46,173 nt of DNA from Oscillospiraceae bacterium (GTDB taxonomy: Bacteria > Bacillota > Clostridia > Oscillospirales > Acutalibacteraceae), in NCBI GenBank assembly GCA_015065805.1, contig SVPN01000014.1, forward strand, positions 1 to 46,173. Direction: 5' to 3'. The notes beneath the pieces are model-generated. The model had not been told where the DNA came from and did no database searches. It saw only the letters and a program-made list of their open reading frames with translations. Made by a program: the position numbers and the translations under genes. Of this stretch, positions 1 to 7,724 are shown one piece after another (position 1 is the first letter of the stretch; the number at the start of each line of letters is the position of its first letter).

Positions 1-171
1 CCATATCGTTAACGTATAGGCAGCCAATACATACGAGATAATGGCGATAACCGATTCTGTTCCCAAAAACACCATCGAATACACGAGGAATACGGTGGCA
101 ATAGGAACGAGAATAATCATAATGGCAATATGGGGAAACAGTAAAGCTTTCCCAAGCTTCTTCCAGTCCAT
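1..171 (-). CDS. Membrane protein, N-terminal part only (runs off the left edge)
   Basis: An ATG at 169-171 opens a frame that stays open to the window edge (57 codons seen). It lies one base past the stop of the sensor kinase, and its ribosome site (GGAGGAG) is inside the end of that gene, so it is co-transcribed as the third gene of the two-component operon. The visible protein starts MDWKKLGKALLFPH and then has two hydrophobic stretches, about residues 13-33 and 40-57, with no signal-peptidase site, so it is an integral membrane protein. I do not recognise a named family. Its position suggests a membrane partner or target of the two-component system; that is inference. The C-terminal part is outside the window. 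Confidence 0.75.
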   Translation of the reverse strand, partial: MDWKKLGKALLFPHIAIMIILVPIATVFLVYSMVFLGTESVIAIISYVLAAYTLTIW

Positions 172-172
172 A

Positions 173-1240
173 TCAACTCCTCCGTATTTTCACGGTAAAG
201 GTTGAGCCTTTGCCGACGGCGCTTTCCACGCCGATTTCGCCCTGCATAATGTCAATTACTCTTTTGACAAGTGCAAGTCCCAAGCCGTTGCCCTGAACCG
301 CGCGGGAGGGATCGCCCTGATAAAATTTTTCGAAAATGTGTGCGCCGACCTCCGATGTCATACCGCATCCGGTATCGGTTACTTTTATAATGGCGTGATG
401 AGCGGTTGCGGTAAGAGATACCGTTACCGTACCACCCGACGGCGTAAACTTAAAGGCATTGGAAAACAGGTTGTTCCACACCAACGACAGTAGCTCCGCA
501 TCCGCTTCCACCGTCACATCCTGCGCGATCTCCGTATGGATCTCGATCTGCTTGTGTTCCCATACGCTCTCAAACTGCAACAGACATTCACACAACTGTT
601 CCCCTAAATCAAATTCCGTAACCTGCGGATAGATCTGTTGGTTTTCCAAACGGTTCAATTTTAAGATGTTTGTCATCATATCTGCCATACGGCGAGAACC
701 GTCCGTAACACCTTTGGCATATTCGATCCGTTTTTCTTCACTCAGATCAGGAGACTGCAACAGCGTACCGTAATTTTGCATCACGGCAAGCGGGGTCTTC
801 ATTTCGTGGGACACATTGGCAATGAAATCGGTACGCAACGTTTCCACACTGCCGAGCTCCTGCGCCATTTGGTTGATCCCCTCGGCAATCTCGTTGAAGC
901 CCTCCGTTCCCGCGCTTTGCATCGGCTTGATGCGCACGGAAAAATCGCCCGCCATCATCCTTTTGATTGCTTCGGTGATAATTTTGGTCGGTCGGTCCAC
1001 CATAATTCTGCGGCGGATGTGATCCGCAAACTTGAACAGAAACGTGATCAGCACCACGTTCCAGAAGGTGACCTTCGCGGCAGCAGCGATATTGTCGGGA
1101 GTGAGCGTGAGTCCCATTGTATCGGCCAGCACACGCACAAACAGCATCATACAGCACGACACAATGAAGCCCACCGTCAAAAAGAACAGCAAAAAGCTGC
1201 TGACCGATCCCAACACATTCTTCAGTGTCGGCTTTTTCAT
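173..1240 (-). CDS. Sensor histidine kinase of the HAMP/HisKA type
   Basis: Protein of 355 residues. Two membrane segments (about residues 13-37 and 55-70) enclose a very short extracytoplasmic loop, so it probably senses a membrane or intramembrane signal rather than a soluble ligand. A HAMP linker follows, then the HisKA box SHEMKTPL with phospho-acceptor His145, and the ATPase domain with an N box (NNLFSNAFKF), G1 (DTGCGM), F box (FEKFYQ) and G2 (GNGLGLALV). All catalytic motifs are present. It autophosphorylates and passes phosphate to the regulator encoded just upstream; the two reading frames overlap by 4 bp (ATGA), a sign of translational coupling. The signal is unknown. The overall layout matches PhoR/VanS-like kinases of Firmicutes. 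Confidence 0.95.
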   Translation of the reverse strand: MKKPTLKNVLGSVSSFLLFFLTVGFIVSCCMMLFVRVLADTMGLTLTPDNIAAAAKVTFWNVVLITFLFKFADHIRRRIMVDRPTKIITEAIKRMMAGDFSVRIKPMQSAGTEGFNEIAEGINQMAQELGSVETLRTDFIANVSHEMKTPLAVMQNYGTLLQSPDLSEEKRIEYAKGVTDGSRRMADMMTNILKLNRLENQQIYPQVTEFDLGEQLCECLLQFESVWEHKQIEIHTEIAQDVTVEADAELLSLVWNNLFSNAFKFTPSGGTVTVSLTATAHHAIIKVTDTGCGMTSEVGAHIFEKFYQGDPSRAVQGNGLGLALVKRVIDIMQGEIGVESAVGKGSTFTVKIRRS

Positions 1241-1908
1241 TTGATCACCGCCTTGTAGCCGAGCCCGTGGACGGTTCTGATCTCAAAGTCGTCGCAATCC
1301 GCTAACTTGGAGCGGAGCTTGGTCATATACACATCCACCGCCCGCGGCGCGGTGTCGGTGTCGGCATCCCAGAATTCGTCCATCAGCTGTGTGCGGGTGA
1401 AGGTCTTTTTGGGATAACTGAGCAATTTGTAAAGGATGCTGAATTCGCGGTTGGTGAGCGGGATCTCCTCCTCCCCGAGATAGGCGGTATGCTCGTCAAC
1501 ATCCATCACAAACCGACCGATCTCTAACTTGCGGGAAGCGGCGATCTTCGCACGGCGAAGAAGGGCACCGATGCGCAAAAACAGCTCATCAAGGTCGATG
1601 GGCTTTACCATATAATCATCCACGCCGATACGGAAACCTCTTTGTTTGGATGCCATATCGTCGCGGGCGGTCATAAAGAGAATCGGGATATCCTCGTTCT
1701 GCTCGCGCACGGTTCTTGCAAATGCAAAGCCATCCACACCGGGCATCATAATATCCGATACGATCAGATCCACCGTGTGCTCATACAGCGCATCATAGGC
1801 TTCGTTGGCGTTCAGGCACCCGATCGCCTCATAACCGCTGTGATCCAAAAACGAGCAGACGGTCTTATTCAGTTCCTTATCGTCCTCCACAACCAATATC
1901 TTAAACAT
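1237..1908 (-). CDS. OmpR/PhoB-family response regulator
   Basis: Protein of 223 residues: receiver domain (about 1-115) with the acidic pair VVEDD, phospho-acceptor Asp52 in VSDIMMPG, the switch Thr in FMTARDD and the conserved Lys in MVKPID, followed by a winged-helix DNA-binding domain (about 125-223) with the family pattern LTNREFSILYKLLSYP and RAVDVYMTKLRSKL. It starts at the ATG at 1906-1908, preceded by GGAGGTG. It forms an operon with the kinase and the membrane protein downstream. A sigma-A-like promoter and a direct-repeat element typical of OmpR-family binding sites lie just upstream, so autoregulation is likely. Similar repeats upstream of other genes in this window may be its targets (inference). 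Confidence 0.95.
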   Translation of the reverse strand: MFKILVVEDDKELNKTVCSFLDHSGYEAIGCLNANEAYDALYEHTVDLIVSDIMMPGVDGFAFARTVREQNEDIPILFMTARDDMASKQRGFRIGVDDYMVKPIDLDELFLRIGALLRRAKIAASRKLEIGRFVMDVDEHTAYLGEEEIPLTNREFSILYKLLSYPKKTFTRTQLMDEFWDADTDTAPRAVDVYMTKLRSKLADCDDFEIRTVHGLGYKAVIK

Positions 1909-1937
1909 AAGGGCACCTCCGCAGGCAACTGCATTTT

Positions 1938-1965
1938 ATTATACAGTATAGCATACAATTGTTAA
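1938..1965 (-). promoter_or_regulatory. Promoter of the two-component operon
   Basis: On the minus strand TTAACA (1960-1965) and TATAAT (1938-1943) are 16 bp apart, about 30 bp upstream of the regulator start codon. The -35 box is at the same time one half-site of the direct repeat listed next. Confidence 0.7.
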
Positions 1966-1977
1966 CATTTTGTTTGC
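1960..1977 (-). promoter_or_regulatory. PhoP-box-like direct repeat upstream of the response regulator
   Basis: Read on the minus strand: GCAAACA-AAAT-GTTAACA, two half-sites with an 11-bp period. B. subtilis PhoP and related OmpR-family regulators bind direct TT(A/C)ACA hexamers with this period. The element overlaps the -35 region, consistent with autoregulation. Comparable elements lie at 2877-2894, 36827-36844 and 44130-44147. Confidence 0.5.
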
Positions 1978-2081
1978 GTTTTGCGGTTTTTGAAAAAACA
2001 GGGATCAGTATCAATTTCGGCGTGTTATACCGCAGGACAATCGTCGGCAGCCTGAGAGGCATCTGACAGAACTCCTCATTG

Positions 2082-2138
2082 ATAAACTAAAGCGCCCTCT
2101 TTCCGGTGCCGTATACGGGTACCGAAAAGAGGGCGCTT
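2082..2138 (-). terminator. Rho-independent terminator of the small-protein operon
   Basis: Long inverted repeat (arms 2090-2110 and 2117-2138, GC-rich base AAGCGCCCTCTTT) lying 10 bp past the stop of the gene ending at 2148. On the minus strand it runs into a T-rich tail. Confidence 0.8.
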
Positions 2139-2147
2139 CCAATAGAA

Positions 2148-2429
2148 TCACTGCATTTGATCCGACTGCTTTGCCGCGTCTATGCGCTCGTTAGCCGACG
2201 CCGTGCGTTCCTTTGCGGCGGCGATCTGTTCGTCGCAGCGAGCCTGCATTGCCGCTTGGCGGCGTTTCGGATCGCCCATTGCCTTGGCTTCCTCCCACTG
2301 CGCTTTCGACTCTGCCTTAGCGGCTTCAAAATTCGCCTTGTCCACCTCGTGCTGTGCCTTGGCGCTGTCCTTCATATCGCGAAAGGCGTTCTTGAAAAAG
2401 CCGACGAATTTGTCAAAAAACGTTGCCAT
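2148..2429 (-). CDS. Small charged helical protein of unknown function
   Basis: A 93-residue protein (MATFFDKFVGFFKNAF...) if it starts at the ATG at 2427-2429. Two codons upstream is another ATG (2435), but the ribosome site AAAGGTGG abuts that one and sits 6 bases from the chosen start. The amphipathic N terminus is followed by a long region rich in Ala, Lys, Glu and Gln without helix breakers, which looks like a single helix or coiled coil. No signal peptide and no membrane segment are visible. It is the second gene of an operon with a two-helix membrane protein, 12 bp downstream of its stop. I do not recognise the family; a peripheral membrane or stress-associated role is only a guess. 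Confidence 0.7.
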   Translation of the reverse strand: MATFFDKFVGFFKNAFRDMKDSAKAQHEVDKANFEAAKAESKAQWEEAKAMGDPKRRQAAMQARCDEQIAAAKERTASANERIDAAKQSDQMQ

Positions 2430-2441
2430 TGTCATCCACCT

Positions 2442-2807
2442 TTACTCTTTCATAATGGTATCGCTCAGGGCGAGGATCTCGGCGGCATACTTCTTGCGGC
2501 GGGAGCCGAGAATGCGTTTGTGGAGCGGATAGTTGACAACCGCCATCACCAACCCGACTATGCCCGTGACAATGCCGCAAACCATCGGATTCGGAATACC
2601 GACCGTTTGCGCGATATCTGTCATCACAAGGCTCATACCGCTTCCCATCACGATGGCGCCGATACTGCCGAAAATATACGCAAATACATCGGCAGGGCGT
2701 CTTACCTTCGCATCCAGCGCACGCAGAGCATCCAGCTCCGTGCTTTCTTTTTCCGTATACTGTGCGCGGATCTTTTGTACGAGAAACTCCTGATCGTTCT
2801 TGTTCAT
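2442..2807 (-). CDS. Conserved two-helix membrane protein
   Basis: A 121-residue protein starting MNKNDQEFLVQKIRAQYTEKE; the start at 2807 is set by AGGAGGTC seven bases upstream. A longer open frame continues upstream but has no ribosome site. The N-terminal 45 residues are charged and cytoplasmic. Two hydrophobic segments follow (about 47-68 and 76-95: IFGSIGAIVMGSGMSLVM and MVCGIVTGIVGLVMAVV), then a basic tail. Similar short proteins in Clostridia carry uninformative or misleading database names (I recall dihydropteridine reductase), and nothing here supports an enzyme. It is the first gene of a two-gene operon. A PhoP-box-like direct repeat lies about 70 bp upstream, so it may belong to the regulon of the nearby two-component system. 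Confidence 0.75.
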   Translation of the reverse strand: MNKNDQEFLVQKIRAQYTEKESTELDALRALDAKVRRPADVFAYIFGSIGAIVMGSGMSLVMTDIAQTVGIPNPMVCGIVTGIVGLVMAVVNYPLHKRILGSRRKKYAAEILALSDTIMKE

Positions 2808-2876
2808 ATTGTTGACCTCCTGTTTTGGTTTGCAGGCACAGTATACCCTGCGGATGTTTTGAAACGGTTTATAAAA

Positions 2877-2894
2877 TGTTTGCGTTTTGTTAAA
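2877..2894 (-). promoter_or_regulatory. PhoP-box-like direct repeat upstream of the small membrane-protein operon
   Basis: Minus strand: TTTAACA-AAAC-GCAAACA with an 11-bp period, the same half-sites as upstream of the response regulator. A possible -10 (TATACT, rc of 2840-2845) is downstream; no good -35 is seen, as expected for an activator-dependent promoter. Confidence 0.45.
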
Positions 2895-2934
2895 AAAAGA
2901 GGATCCGCGCATTTCTTGCACGAATCCTCTTTTA
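2892..2934 (-). terminator. Terminator of the GH26-GH32 operon
   Basis: Arms AAAAGAGGAT (2895-2904) and ATCCTCTTTT (2924-2933), starting 7 bp past the GH32 stop and followed on the minus strand by a T run. It overlaps the direct-repeat element of the next operon. Confidence 0.8.
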
Positions 2935-2940
2935 ATCGTT

Positions 2941-4032
2941 TTAACAAAGCAATAAAGAATACACCGTTTCGCCGCCGTTGACAAAAATCTCTAAAATGTA
3001 TTCGTCACGCAGGATCTGCAGCTCCTGCACCTCTCCTTCGTGAACAAGCGGCGGTCTTGCCGTACGCTCTACCGTAAACCCGTTGTCCGTCACCGTGACG
3101 CACGGATCGGCATTTTTCAGCAGATGCGCGACCTCCTTGGCAGGGCGTCCGCAGATGTGTCCGTTCTCCGCCACGATCTCCCGCGGGATCGACAAACAGC
3201 CCACATCGATTCCTTGAGCGAATCCCGCAAACTTCCAGCCGGGGATCCACGTCATCAGAAGCGGTGTGCCGTCTGCGCCGCTGAACACCTGTCCCGCATA
3301 CTGGTCAGGGCCTTTATCGAAGCGGTCGGACAGCTCACAGTGAAATTGTCCGTTTTCGAGCGTACCGATCATAATCTGGAAAAAGTGCGTCTCATCCAGG
3401 TTGCATACCGACGTTGCCAGCAGGCATTTGCCGTCCTTGAGCGGCACAAATGACGGGCACTCCGCATATTTGGCGTTGCCCCATTCGCCTAAGACCGACA
3501 TAAATTCCCACTCAAGCAGATCCGCACTGCGGTACAGCAACAGCCGTGCGGTTTGCGTTGCGGGATGTCCCGATGCCACGACACAGTAATACACGCCGTC
3601 CATACAGCAAACCGCAGGATCGCGAAAATCCGGTCCGCCCTCAGGCGGGTAGGTCGCGATCACGGGGTTGCCCGCGTATTTTTCAAAATGCACACCGTCC
3701 TCGGATACCGCCACCGCGACAGTCGATTCCGCGGCAATGCCCGCATAGAACAGATACAGCTTCTCATCCTTGACGATCGCCGTACCCGACCAGCATCCGC
3801 CGCCGTCATACGGCAGGCTCGGCGCCAGGGCAACGGGCAGCTCCTCCCAGGTGAGGAAATCCTTTGTGCGGGCGTGTCCCCAGCACATCGGCTCCTGCCA
3901 CGGGATCGGATGATGCGGCGCGTGCTGATAAAACGCGTGGTAATACCCCTTGAAATACACAAGTCCGTTGGGATCGTTCATCCATCCCGACTGCGGCTTG
4001 TAATGATAGTGAAGCGGTTTGGTGTAATCCAT
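2941..4032 (-). CDS. Glycoside hydrolase family 32 (sucrose/fructan hydrolase-like)
   Basis: A 363-residue protein without signal peptide, hence cytoplasmic. The start is the ATG at 4030-4032 (GGGAG upstream); the longer open frame upstream lies inside the preceding gene. GH32 hallmarks are all present: WMNDPNG with nucleophile Asp20, FRDP with Asp138 (transition-state stabiliser) and ECP with Glu191 (acid/base). They form the five-bladed propeller that hydrolyses beta-fructosides such as sucrose or fructo-oligosaccharides. At 363 residues it is short compared with the usual 450-500: the C-terminal beta-sandwich is reduced to a remnant ending in EIFVNGGETVY. It lies 13 bp behind the GH26-like lipoprotein gene on the same transcript. 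Substrate specificity cannot be read from sequence. Confidence 0.9.
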   Translation of the reverse strand: MDYTKPLHYHYKPQSGWMNDPNGLVYFKGYYHAFYQHAPHHPIPWQEPMCWGHARTKDFLTWEELPVALAPSLPYDGGGCWSGTAIVKDEKLYLFYAGIAAESTVAVAVSEDGVHFEKYAGNPVIATYPPEGGPDFRDPAVCCMDGVYYCVVASGHPATQTARLLLYRSADLLEWEFMSVLGEWGNAKYAECPSFVPLKDGKCLLATSVCNLDETHFFQIMIGTLENGQFHCELSDRFDKGPDQYAGQVFSGADGTPLLMTWIPGWKFAGFAQGIDVGCLSIPREIVAENGHICGRPAKEVAHLLKNADPCVTVTDNGFTVERTARPPLVHEGEVQELQILRDEYILEIFVNGGETVYSLLLC

Positions 4033-4045
4033 CTCGTTGTCTCCC

Positions 4046-5806
4046 TTATTGGGTGCGGTCAAGGCCTTCCTTGAAGGCTTTGCGCGACTCTGCGTCTCGG
4101 CCGAGCGCGATCTCGTGGGTGATATTGCCCGCGCCGTCATAGTCGTTGCCGTTGAACCACACCGCCGATTTGATGTTCGGGAAGCGGTTCTGCTCGAAGC
4201 AGTCGAACATCTCCGTGATCCACGCCGCCTTGCGGTTTTCGTGATCGGGATTCTGAGACGAATCCGAGCAACCGAACTCGGACAGGATCCAGCCCCATTC
4301 GCCGAAATGCGGCTCGTAATAATCGTTGAGAGCCTGATACATATCGCCGAAGCTCGTCCACTGATATTCGTCACCGAAGTTGTAGCCGGTCAGGCCCAGC
4401 ATATGCACATACTTCGCGCCGGGGAAATACATCCGCAGATCGTTCCAGCTGAACATCGGGCCCGTTGCACGACCCTGCGGATTCCAGATCCAGATAAGGT
4501 ATTGGTTGGCACCTTCCTCTTCAAGAATGTTGTACATTCTCTTCCAGGTTTCGGTGAAGATCTCGGTGTCGTTCATCGCGTTGGTCGCCGACCAGGTCGT
4601 CCAGTCGGAGTTCATCTCGTTGTTCACGCGGAACAGCATCGGCTTGCCGAGCTCGACAACGCTCTTGGCAAATTTGCGCAGATAGTCATCGCATTCTCCG
4701 CGATACACATCGATCATCGACGAGGTGCCGCCCATCGTGTTACTGTTGCCGTAATCGTATGCAAAGTGATAGGTGAACTGCACAATACGGCCGTCGTCAT
4801 AGATCTCCCGTGCCGCCTCGACATCGAAATCGAAGCTCATCTGATCCGAATAGCTGGTAACGACTTCAAACTTATGCTCCAACTGCTTTTCAAGCACCGG
4901 ATACTGGCGCTTGAGGGGATGCTGTTCAATGTTGCCGTTGACCATACCCCAGATCACGTGCTCCGTATTCATAATGCGGTCGTAAAGCGCTTGCGTATCC
5001 TCGTTCCAGCTCTCACTGCCGCCCTCGGGATAGGCGAGCGTGTCCACGGGTGCACCCTTGCTGTAAATGCTCTGATAGCTGTTGTACACATCCGCAAAAT
5101 CGCGGTCGTCCACGCACTTGAACATCATATAGGTCATTTTCAGATCGTTGTAAAACACCGCGTAGGTGTAATAGCACTTGGTACCCTCAAGGCAATCCTG
5201 CAGATGCAGCTTGAGCGTGTACAGTGTGAACTGATCGTTGAAAGCCGCGCGGTTTTCAGAGAGCTTTTCAACGCGGTTTTTCGACTGATACTCGCTCGTG
5301 CCGATGAAGCGGAACAGCGCCTCCATCGCATTTTCCGTGCCGTTATAAATGCCCAGTGCATCCGTCTCATCGGATACGATCAGGGTGACCTCATCGTTTT
5401 TGTATTCCGCACGTGCCGATGCCACCGAGAAATCCGGCGTCCAGTCGGCAGGCATATCCAGAATGTAGCCGTCGGTGTAATCGACAACGCGCTTCTTGTC
5501 GCCCGAATAGTAGATCTTTTTGTTGTCCTTCACCAGCACATACTTATCGCTGGTCGTGCGGACACCGTTCTCATAGAGCTCCATCTTATCGATGTCGCCG
5601 AAGCCCTTGGTTTCGGTTGCCTTGATCAGGTTTTCGCGCACAGCGGTCAGCTCTTTCTCACTGCCCTCTTCGGTGACCGTGAGGCGGTTACCGTTATCAA
5701 GCTGTGCGGGATCCGCCTTGCCGCCCTTGTCACAAGCGGTAAAGATGCCGAGCATCATTGCCACCACGGCAAGCACGCTGATCACGCGTAAAACGGTATG
5801 TTTCAT
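4046..5806 (-). CDS. Secreted lipoprotein with a C-terminal GH26-like catalytic domain
   Basis: A 586-residue protein with a lipoprotein signal (hydrophobic stretch ending in the lipobox FTAC, lipidated Cys25), so it is anchored outside the membrane. Residues about 35-270 form a region I do not recognise. The C-terminal half looks like a GH26 (beta-mannanase/lichenase) TIM barrel: LFRVNNEMNSDW gives the acid/base Glu397 and ILSEFG gives the nucleophile Glu510, with the typical WIWNPQG strand between them. The usual His before the acid/base is replaced by Asn (NNEM instead of HEM), which may alter activity or substrate. It is first gene of an operon with a GH32 enzyme; ribosome site AGGAGGAA. 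GH26 assignment is likely, the substrate is not known. Confidence 0.8.
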   Translation of the reverse strand: MKHTVLRVISVLAVVAMMLGIFTACDKGGKADPAQLDNGNRLTVTEEGSEKELTAVRENLIKATETKGFGDIDKMELYENGVRTTSDKYVLVKDNKKIYYSGDKKRVVDYTDGYILDMPADWTPDFSVASARAEYKNDEVTLIVSDETDALGIYNGTENAMEALFRFIGTSEYQSKNRVEKLSENRAAFNDQFTLYTLKLHLQDCLEGTKCYYTYAVFYNDLKMTYMMFKCVDDRDFADVYNSYQSIYSKGAPVDTLAYPEGGSESWNEDTQALYDRIMNTEHVIWGMVNGNIEQHPLKRQYPVLEKQLEHKFEVVTSYSDQMSFDFDVEAAREIYDDGRIVQFTYHFAYDYGNSNTMGGTSSMIDVYRGECDDYLRKFAKSVVELGKPMLFRVNNEMNSDWTTWSATNAMNDTEIFTETWKRMYNILEEEGANQYLIWIWNPQGRATGPMFSWNDLRMYFPGAKYVHMLGLTGYNFGDEYQWTSFGDMYQALNDYYEPHFGEWGWILSEFGCSDSSQNPDHENRKAAWITEMFDCFEQNRFPNIKSAVWFNGNDYDGAGNITHEIALGRDAESRKAFKEGLDRTQ

Positions 5807-5835
5807 AATCGTTCCTCCTAACGCTTAGTAACGCC

Positions 5836-5864
5836 AGTATATCACAGTCGTTTGAAAATTGCAA
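5836..5864 (-). promoter_or_regulatory. Promoter of the GH26-GH32 operon
   Basis: Minus strand: TTGCAA (5859-5864), 17 bp, TATACT (5836-5841) preceded by TG (extended -10). The same TTGCAA-17-TATACT arrangement precedes the dockerin enzyme gene at 19405-19433. Confidence 0.7.
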
Positions 5865-5886
5865 TCATCAAACCGGACAAAACGGC

Positions 5887-5916
5887 GCATATTTTGCAGA
5901 GTCCCGTTGCATACTG
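5887..5916 (+). promoter_or_regulatory. Sigma-G-like (forespore) promoter of spoVAD
   Basis: GCATA (5887-5891), 18 bp, CATACTG (5910-5916). The B. subtilis sigma-G consensus is GHATR-18-CATxHTA; only the last base differs. It lies about 34 bp before the spoVAD start codon, and spoVA genes are sigma-G targets in B. subtilis. Confidence 0.6.
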
Positions 5917-5949
5917 TCTCTATATACCATTAAGAGAGGTGCAAGCGGT

Positions 5950-6960
5950 ATGGCGGAGAGAATCGGAGAATTTACCGTGTCCTTATCGTCGCGACCGACG
6001 GTATGGAGCAGTGCGGCGATCGTCGGCAAAAAAGAAGGCGAAGGTCCGATGGCAAAATACTTTGACACCATCGAAACCGATACGCGGATGGGACAGGATT
6101 CGTGGGAAAAAGCGGAAAGTATGTTTCAGAAAAAAGCACTGTCCTGTGCACTCAACAAAGCAGGACTCGCTCCCTCCCAACTGCAGTATTTGTTTGCAGG
6201 TGATCTGCTCAACCAATGCACGGCAAGCGCCTTCGGACTGCGGGAGAGCGGTGTACCGCTCTTAGGGCAATACGGTGCCTGCTCCACAATGGCGCAAACG
6301 CTTGCTATGGCGGCGATTTTTGTGGACAGCGGTGCGGCGGATCTGTGTGCGGCGGTGACCTCATCCCATTTTTGCTCGGCAGAGCGACAGTTCCGCTATC
6401 CCCTTGCCTACGGCGGACAGCGAACCCCCACCGCGCAGTGGACCGCAACTGCCGCAGGCTGTGCCGTTGTCGGTATGGGCGGTAAGGGCGCACACATCCG
6501 CGAGGTGTGCGCGGGACGCGTGGTGGACCTCGGGATCACCGACGCCAACAATATGGGCGCCGCCATGGCACCTGCCGCGGCGGATACGCTGTCGCGGTTT
6601 TTAGACGATACCGACACCAAACCTTCGGACTATGATCTGATCCTGACGGGTGATCTGGCGCTGTGCGGCTCACGGATGTTCCACGATCTGCTGTCCCGCA
6701 AAGGCATCGTGCTCTCGGACAACTACAATGACTGCGGTCTGATGATCTTTGACCGCGACAAGCAGGATGTCCACGCAGGCGGTTCGGGATGCGGCTGCGC
6801 GGCATCGGTGCTGTGCGGGTATGTTCTGCCCGCCCTTGAACGCGGCGAGCTTCGCAACGTGCTGTTTATGGCAACGGGCGCGCTGATGTCCACCACCTCC
6901 TCCAAACAGGGAGAAAGCATCCCCGGCATTGCGCATCTGTTGCATCTGACGGCGGAATAA
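5950..6960 (+). CDS. spoVAD: Stage V sporulation protein AD (SpoVAD)
   Basis: A 336-residue protein with a thiolase/KAS III-like fold characteristic of SpoVAD: GKKEGEGP near residues 26-33, the active-site-like region GQYGACSTMAQTLAMAA, and the conserved PTAQWTATAAG, ANNMGAAMAPAA and QGESIPGIAHL blocks. SpoVAD binds dipicolinic acid and works with SpoVAC and SpoVAE/Eb in the inner forespore membrane to load dipicolinate into the developing spore. Here spoVAC and spoVAE are not adjacent: the gene stands alone with its own sigma-G-like promoter, ribosome site AGAGAGGT and terminator. This indicates a spore-forming host. Length and motifs are normal for the family. Confidence 0.95.
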   Translation: MAERIGEFTVSLSSRPTVWSSAAIVGKKEGEGPMAKYFDTIETDTRMGQDSWEKAESMFQKKALSCALNKAGLAPSQLQYLFAGDLLNQCTASAFGLRESGVPLLGQYGACSTMAQTLAMAAIFVDSGAADLCAAVTSSHFCSAERQFRYPLAYGGQRTPTAQWTATAAGCAVVGMGGKGAHIREVCAGRVVDLGITDANNMGAAMAPAAADTLSRFLDDTDTKPSDYDLILTGDLALCGSRMFHDLLSRKGIVLSDNYNDCGLMIFDRDKQDVHAGGSGCGCAASVLCGYVLPALERGELRNVLFMATGALMSTTSSKQGESIPGIAHLLHLTAE

Positions 6961-6962
6961 GA

Positions 6963-7000
6963 GAAGGCGGTACTCTTAAACCTAAGTACCGCCTTCGTTT
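6963..7000 (+). terminator. Terminator of spoVAD
   Basis: GAAGGCGGTACT (6963-6974) and its perfect complement AGTACCGCCTTC (6985-6996), then a short T tract, directly after the spoVAD stop. It can also end minus-strand transcription from the pseudogene on the other side. Confidence 0.85.
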
Positions 7001-7003
7001 CTG

Positions 7004-7613
7004 TTATCCCGACACTCTGCCGTCGGTGGACACGGTGACAATGCGCCACGGGATGAATTTTCCGCTTGCCTGTAACGCACGCCTGACTGCATTTTCGATC
7101 CCGCCGCAGCACGGCACCTCCATACGGGCAACCGTCACACTTTGGATGTTGTTGTTGGCAATGATCGCCGTCAGCTTTTCGGCGTAATCCCCTTCGTCCA
7201 GCTTCGGGCAACCAATCAGCGTCATACGGTCACGCATAAAGTCGTTATGGAAATTGCCGTAAGCATACGCGGTGCAATCCGCCGCGATCAGCAAATGCGC
7301 ACCGTCAAAATACGGGGCATTGACGGGCACGAGCTTGATCTGTACGGGCCATTGCTGTAAGCGGCTCGGGACAGTCGTCGCAGGAGCATCGCACACGGGA
7401 GCGCGATGGATCGCCCGCGATTGCGTCCCCGGGCATCCGCAGGGAAGCGGTGCGTGCTTGTGTTGCTTGGCGTCAAGCCCTCAAAACTCGCTTCGACCAT
7501 TACGCCGTTTGGTCGCTGAAAAAACGCACCACACCAGGAACAGCGCTGTTCGCACCCGTTCCGTTTAATGCCGCGACCGCCTCGGGCAATCGCGGTGATC
7601 TTGTTCGTTTATA
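7004..7613 (-). pseudogene. Decayed ferredoxin-type Fe-S protein gene
   Basis: The C-terminal 130 codons (7004-7396) are well preserved, with KLVPVNAPYFDGAHLLIAADCTAYAY, IGCPKLD and ARMEVPCCGG. These match a Clostridial protein that normally carries two 4Fe-4S ferredoxin motifs ahead of this domain and is about 250-300 residues long. Upstream the frame continues (KQHKHAPLPCGCPG) but hits a stop near 7480; one base removed near 7478 would join it to the frame VEASFEGL. Further upstream only a degenerate relic of the region around the CPTGA cluster remains, and the expected eight ferredoxin cysteines are gone, although a ribosome-site-like AAGGAGTGAGG persists near 7620. I read this as a frameshifted, partly deleted gene. 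An assembly error could explain the frameshift but not the missing cysteines. Confidence 0.7.
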
Positions 7614-7674
7614 CAACACCCTCACTCCTTACAATTACTTTTATCAGTATATGACAGCGACAACCATCTGTTGA

Positions 7675-7703
7675 TTGACGGAGGTGTTATGCGGTGTTAT
7701 AAT
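7675..7703 (+). promoter_or_regulatory. Strong sigma-A promoter of the acetyltransferase/kinase island
   Basis: TTGACG (7675-7680), 17 bp, TATAAT (7698-7703). It is the only strong plus-strand promoter I see before the terminator at 14894, so it may drive all eleven genes. Confidence 0.8.
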
Positions 7704-7724
7704 TGAGTTAAGGCGGTGATAAGG

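Noticed and set aside
2442-2807. Dihydropteridine reductase as product name
   Set aside because: I recall this label on similar proteins, but the protein is a two-helix membrane protein with no NAD-binding motif.
4033-4374. N-terminal extension of the GH32 frame
   Set aside because: It overlaps the end of the GH26-like gene and is Arg/Ser-rich; the proper start (MDYTKPLHY) has a ribosome site and family-typical sequence.
7288-7500. Minus-strand frame of 70 codons (MVEASFEGL...)
   Set aside because: Only its first part matches the decayed Fe-S gene; the remainder is the wrong frame of the conserved C-terminal half, so it is part of the pseudogene and not a gene.
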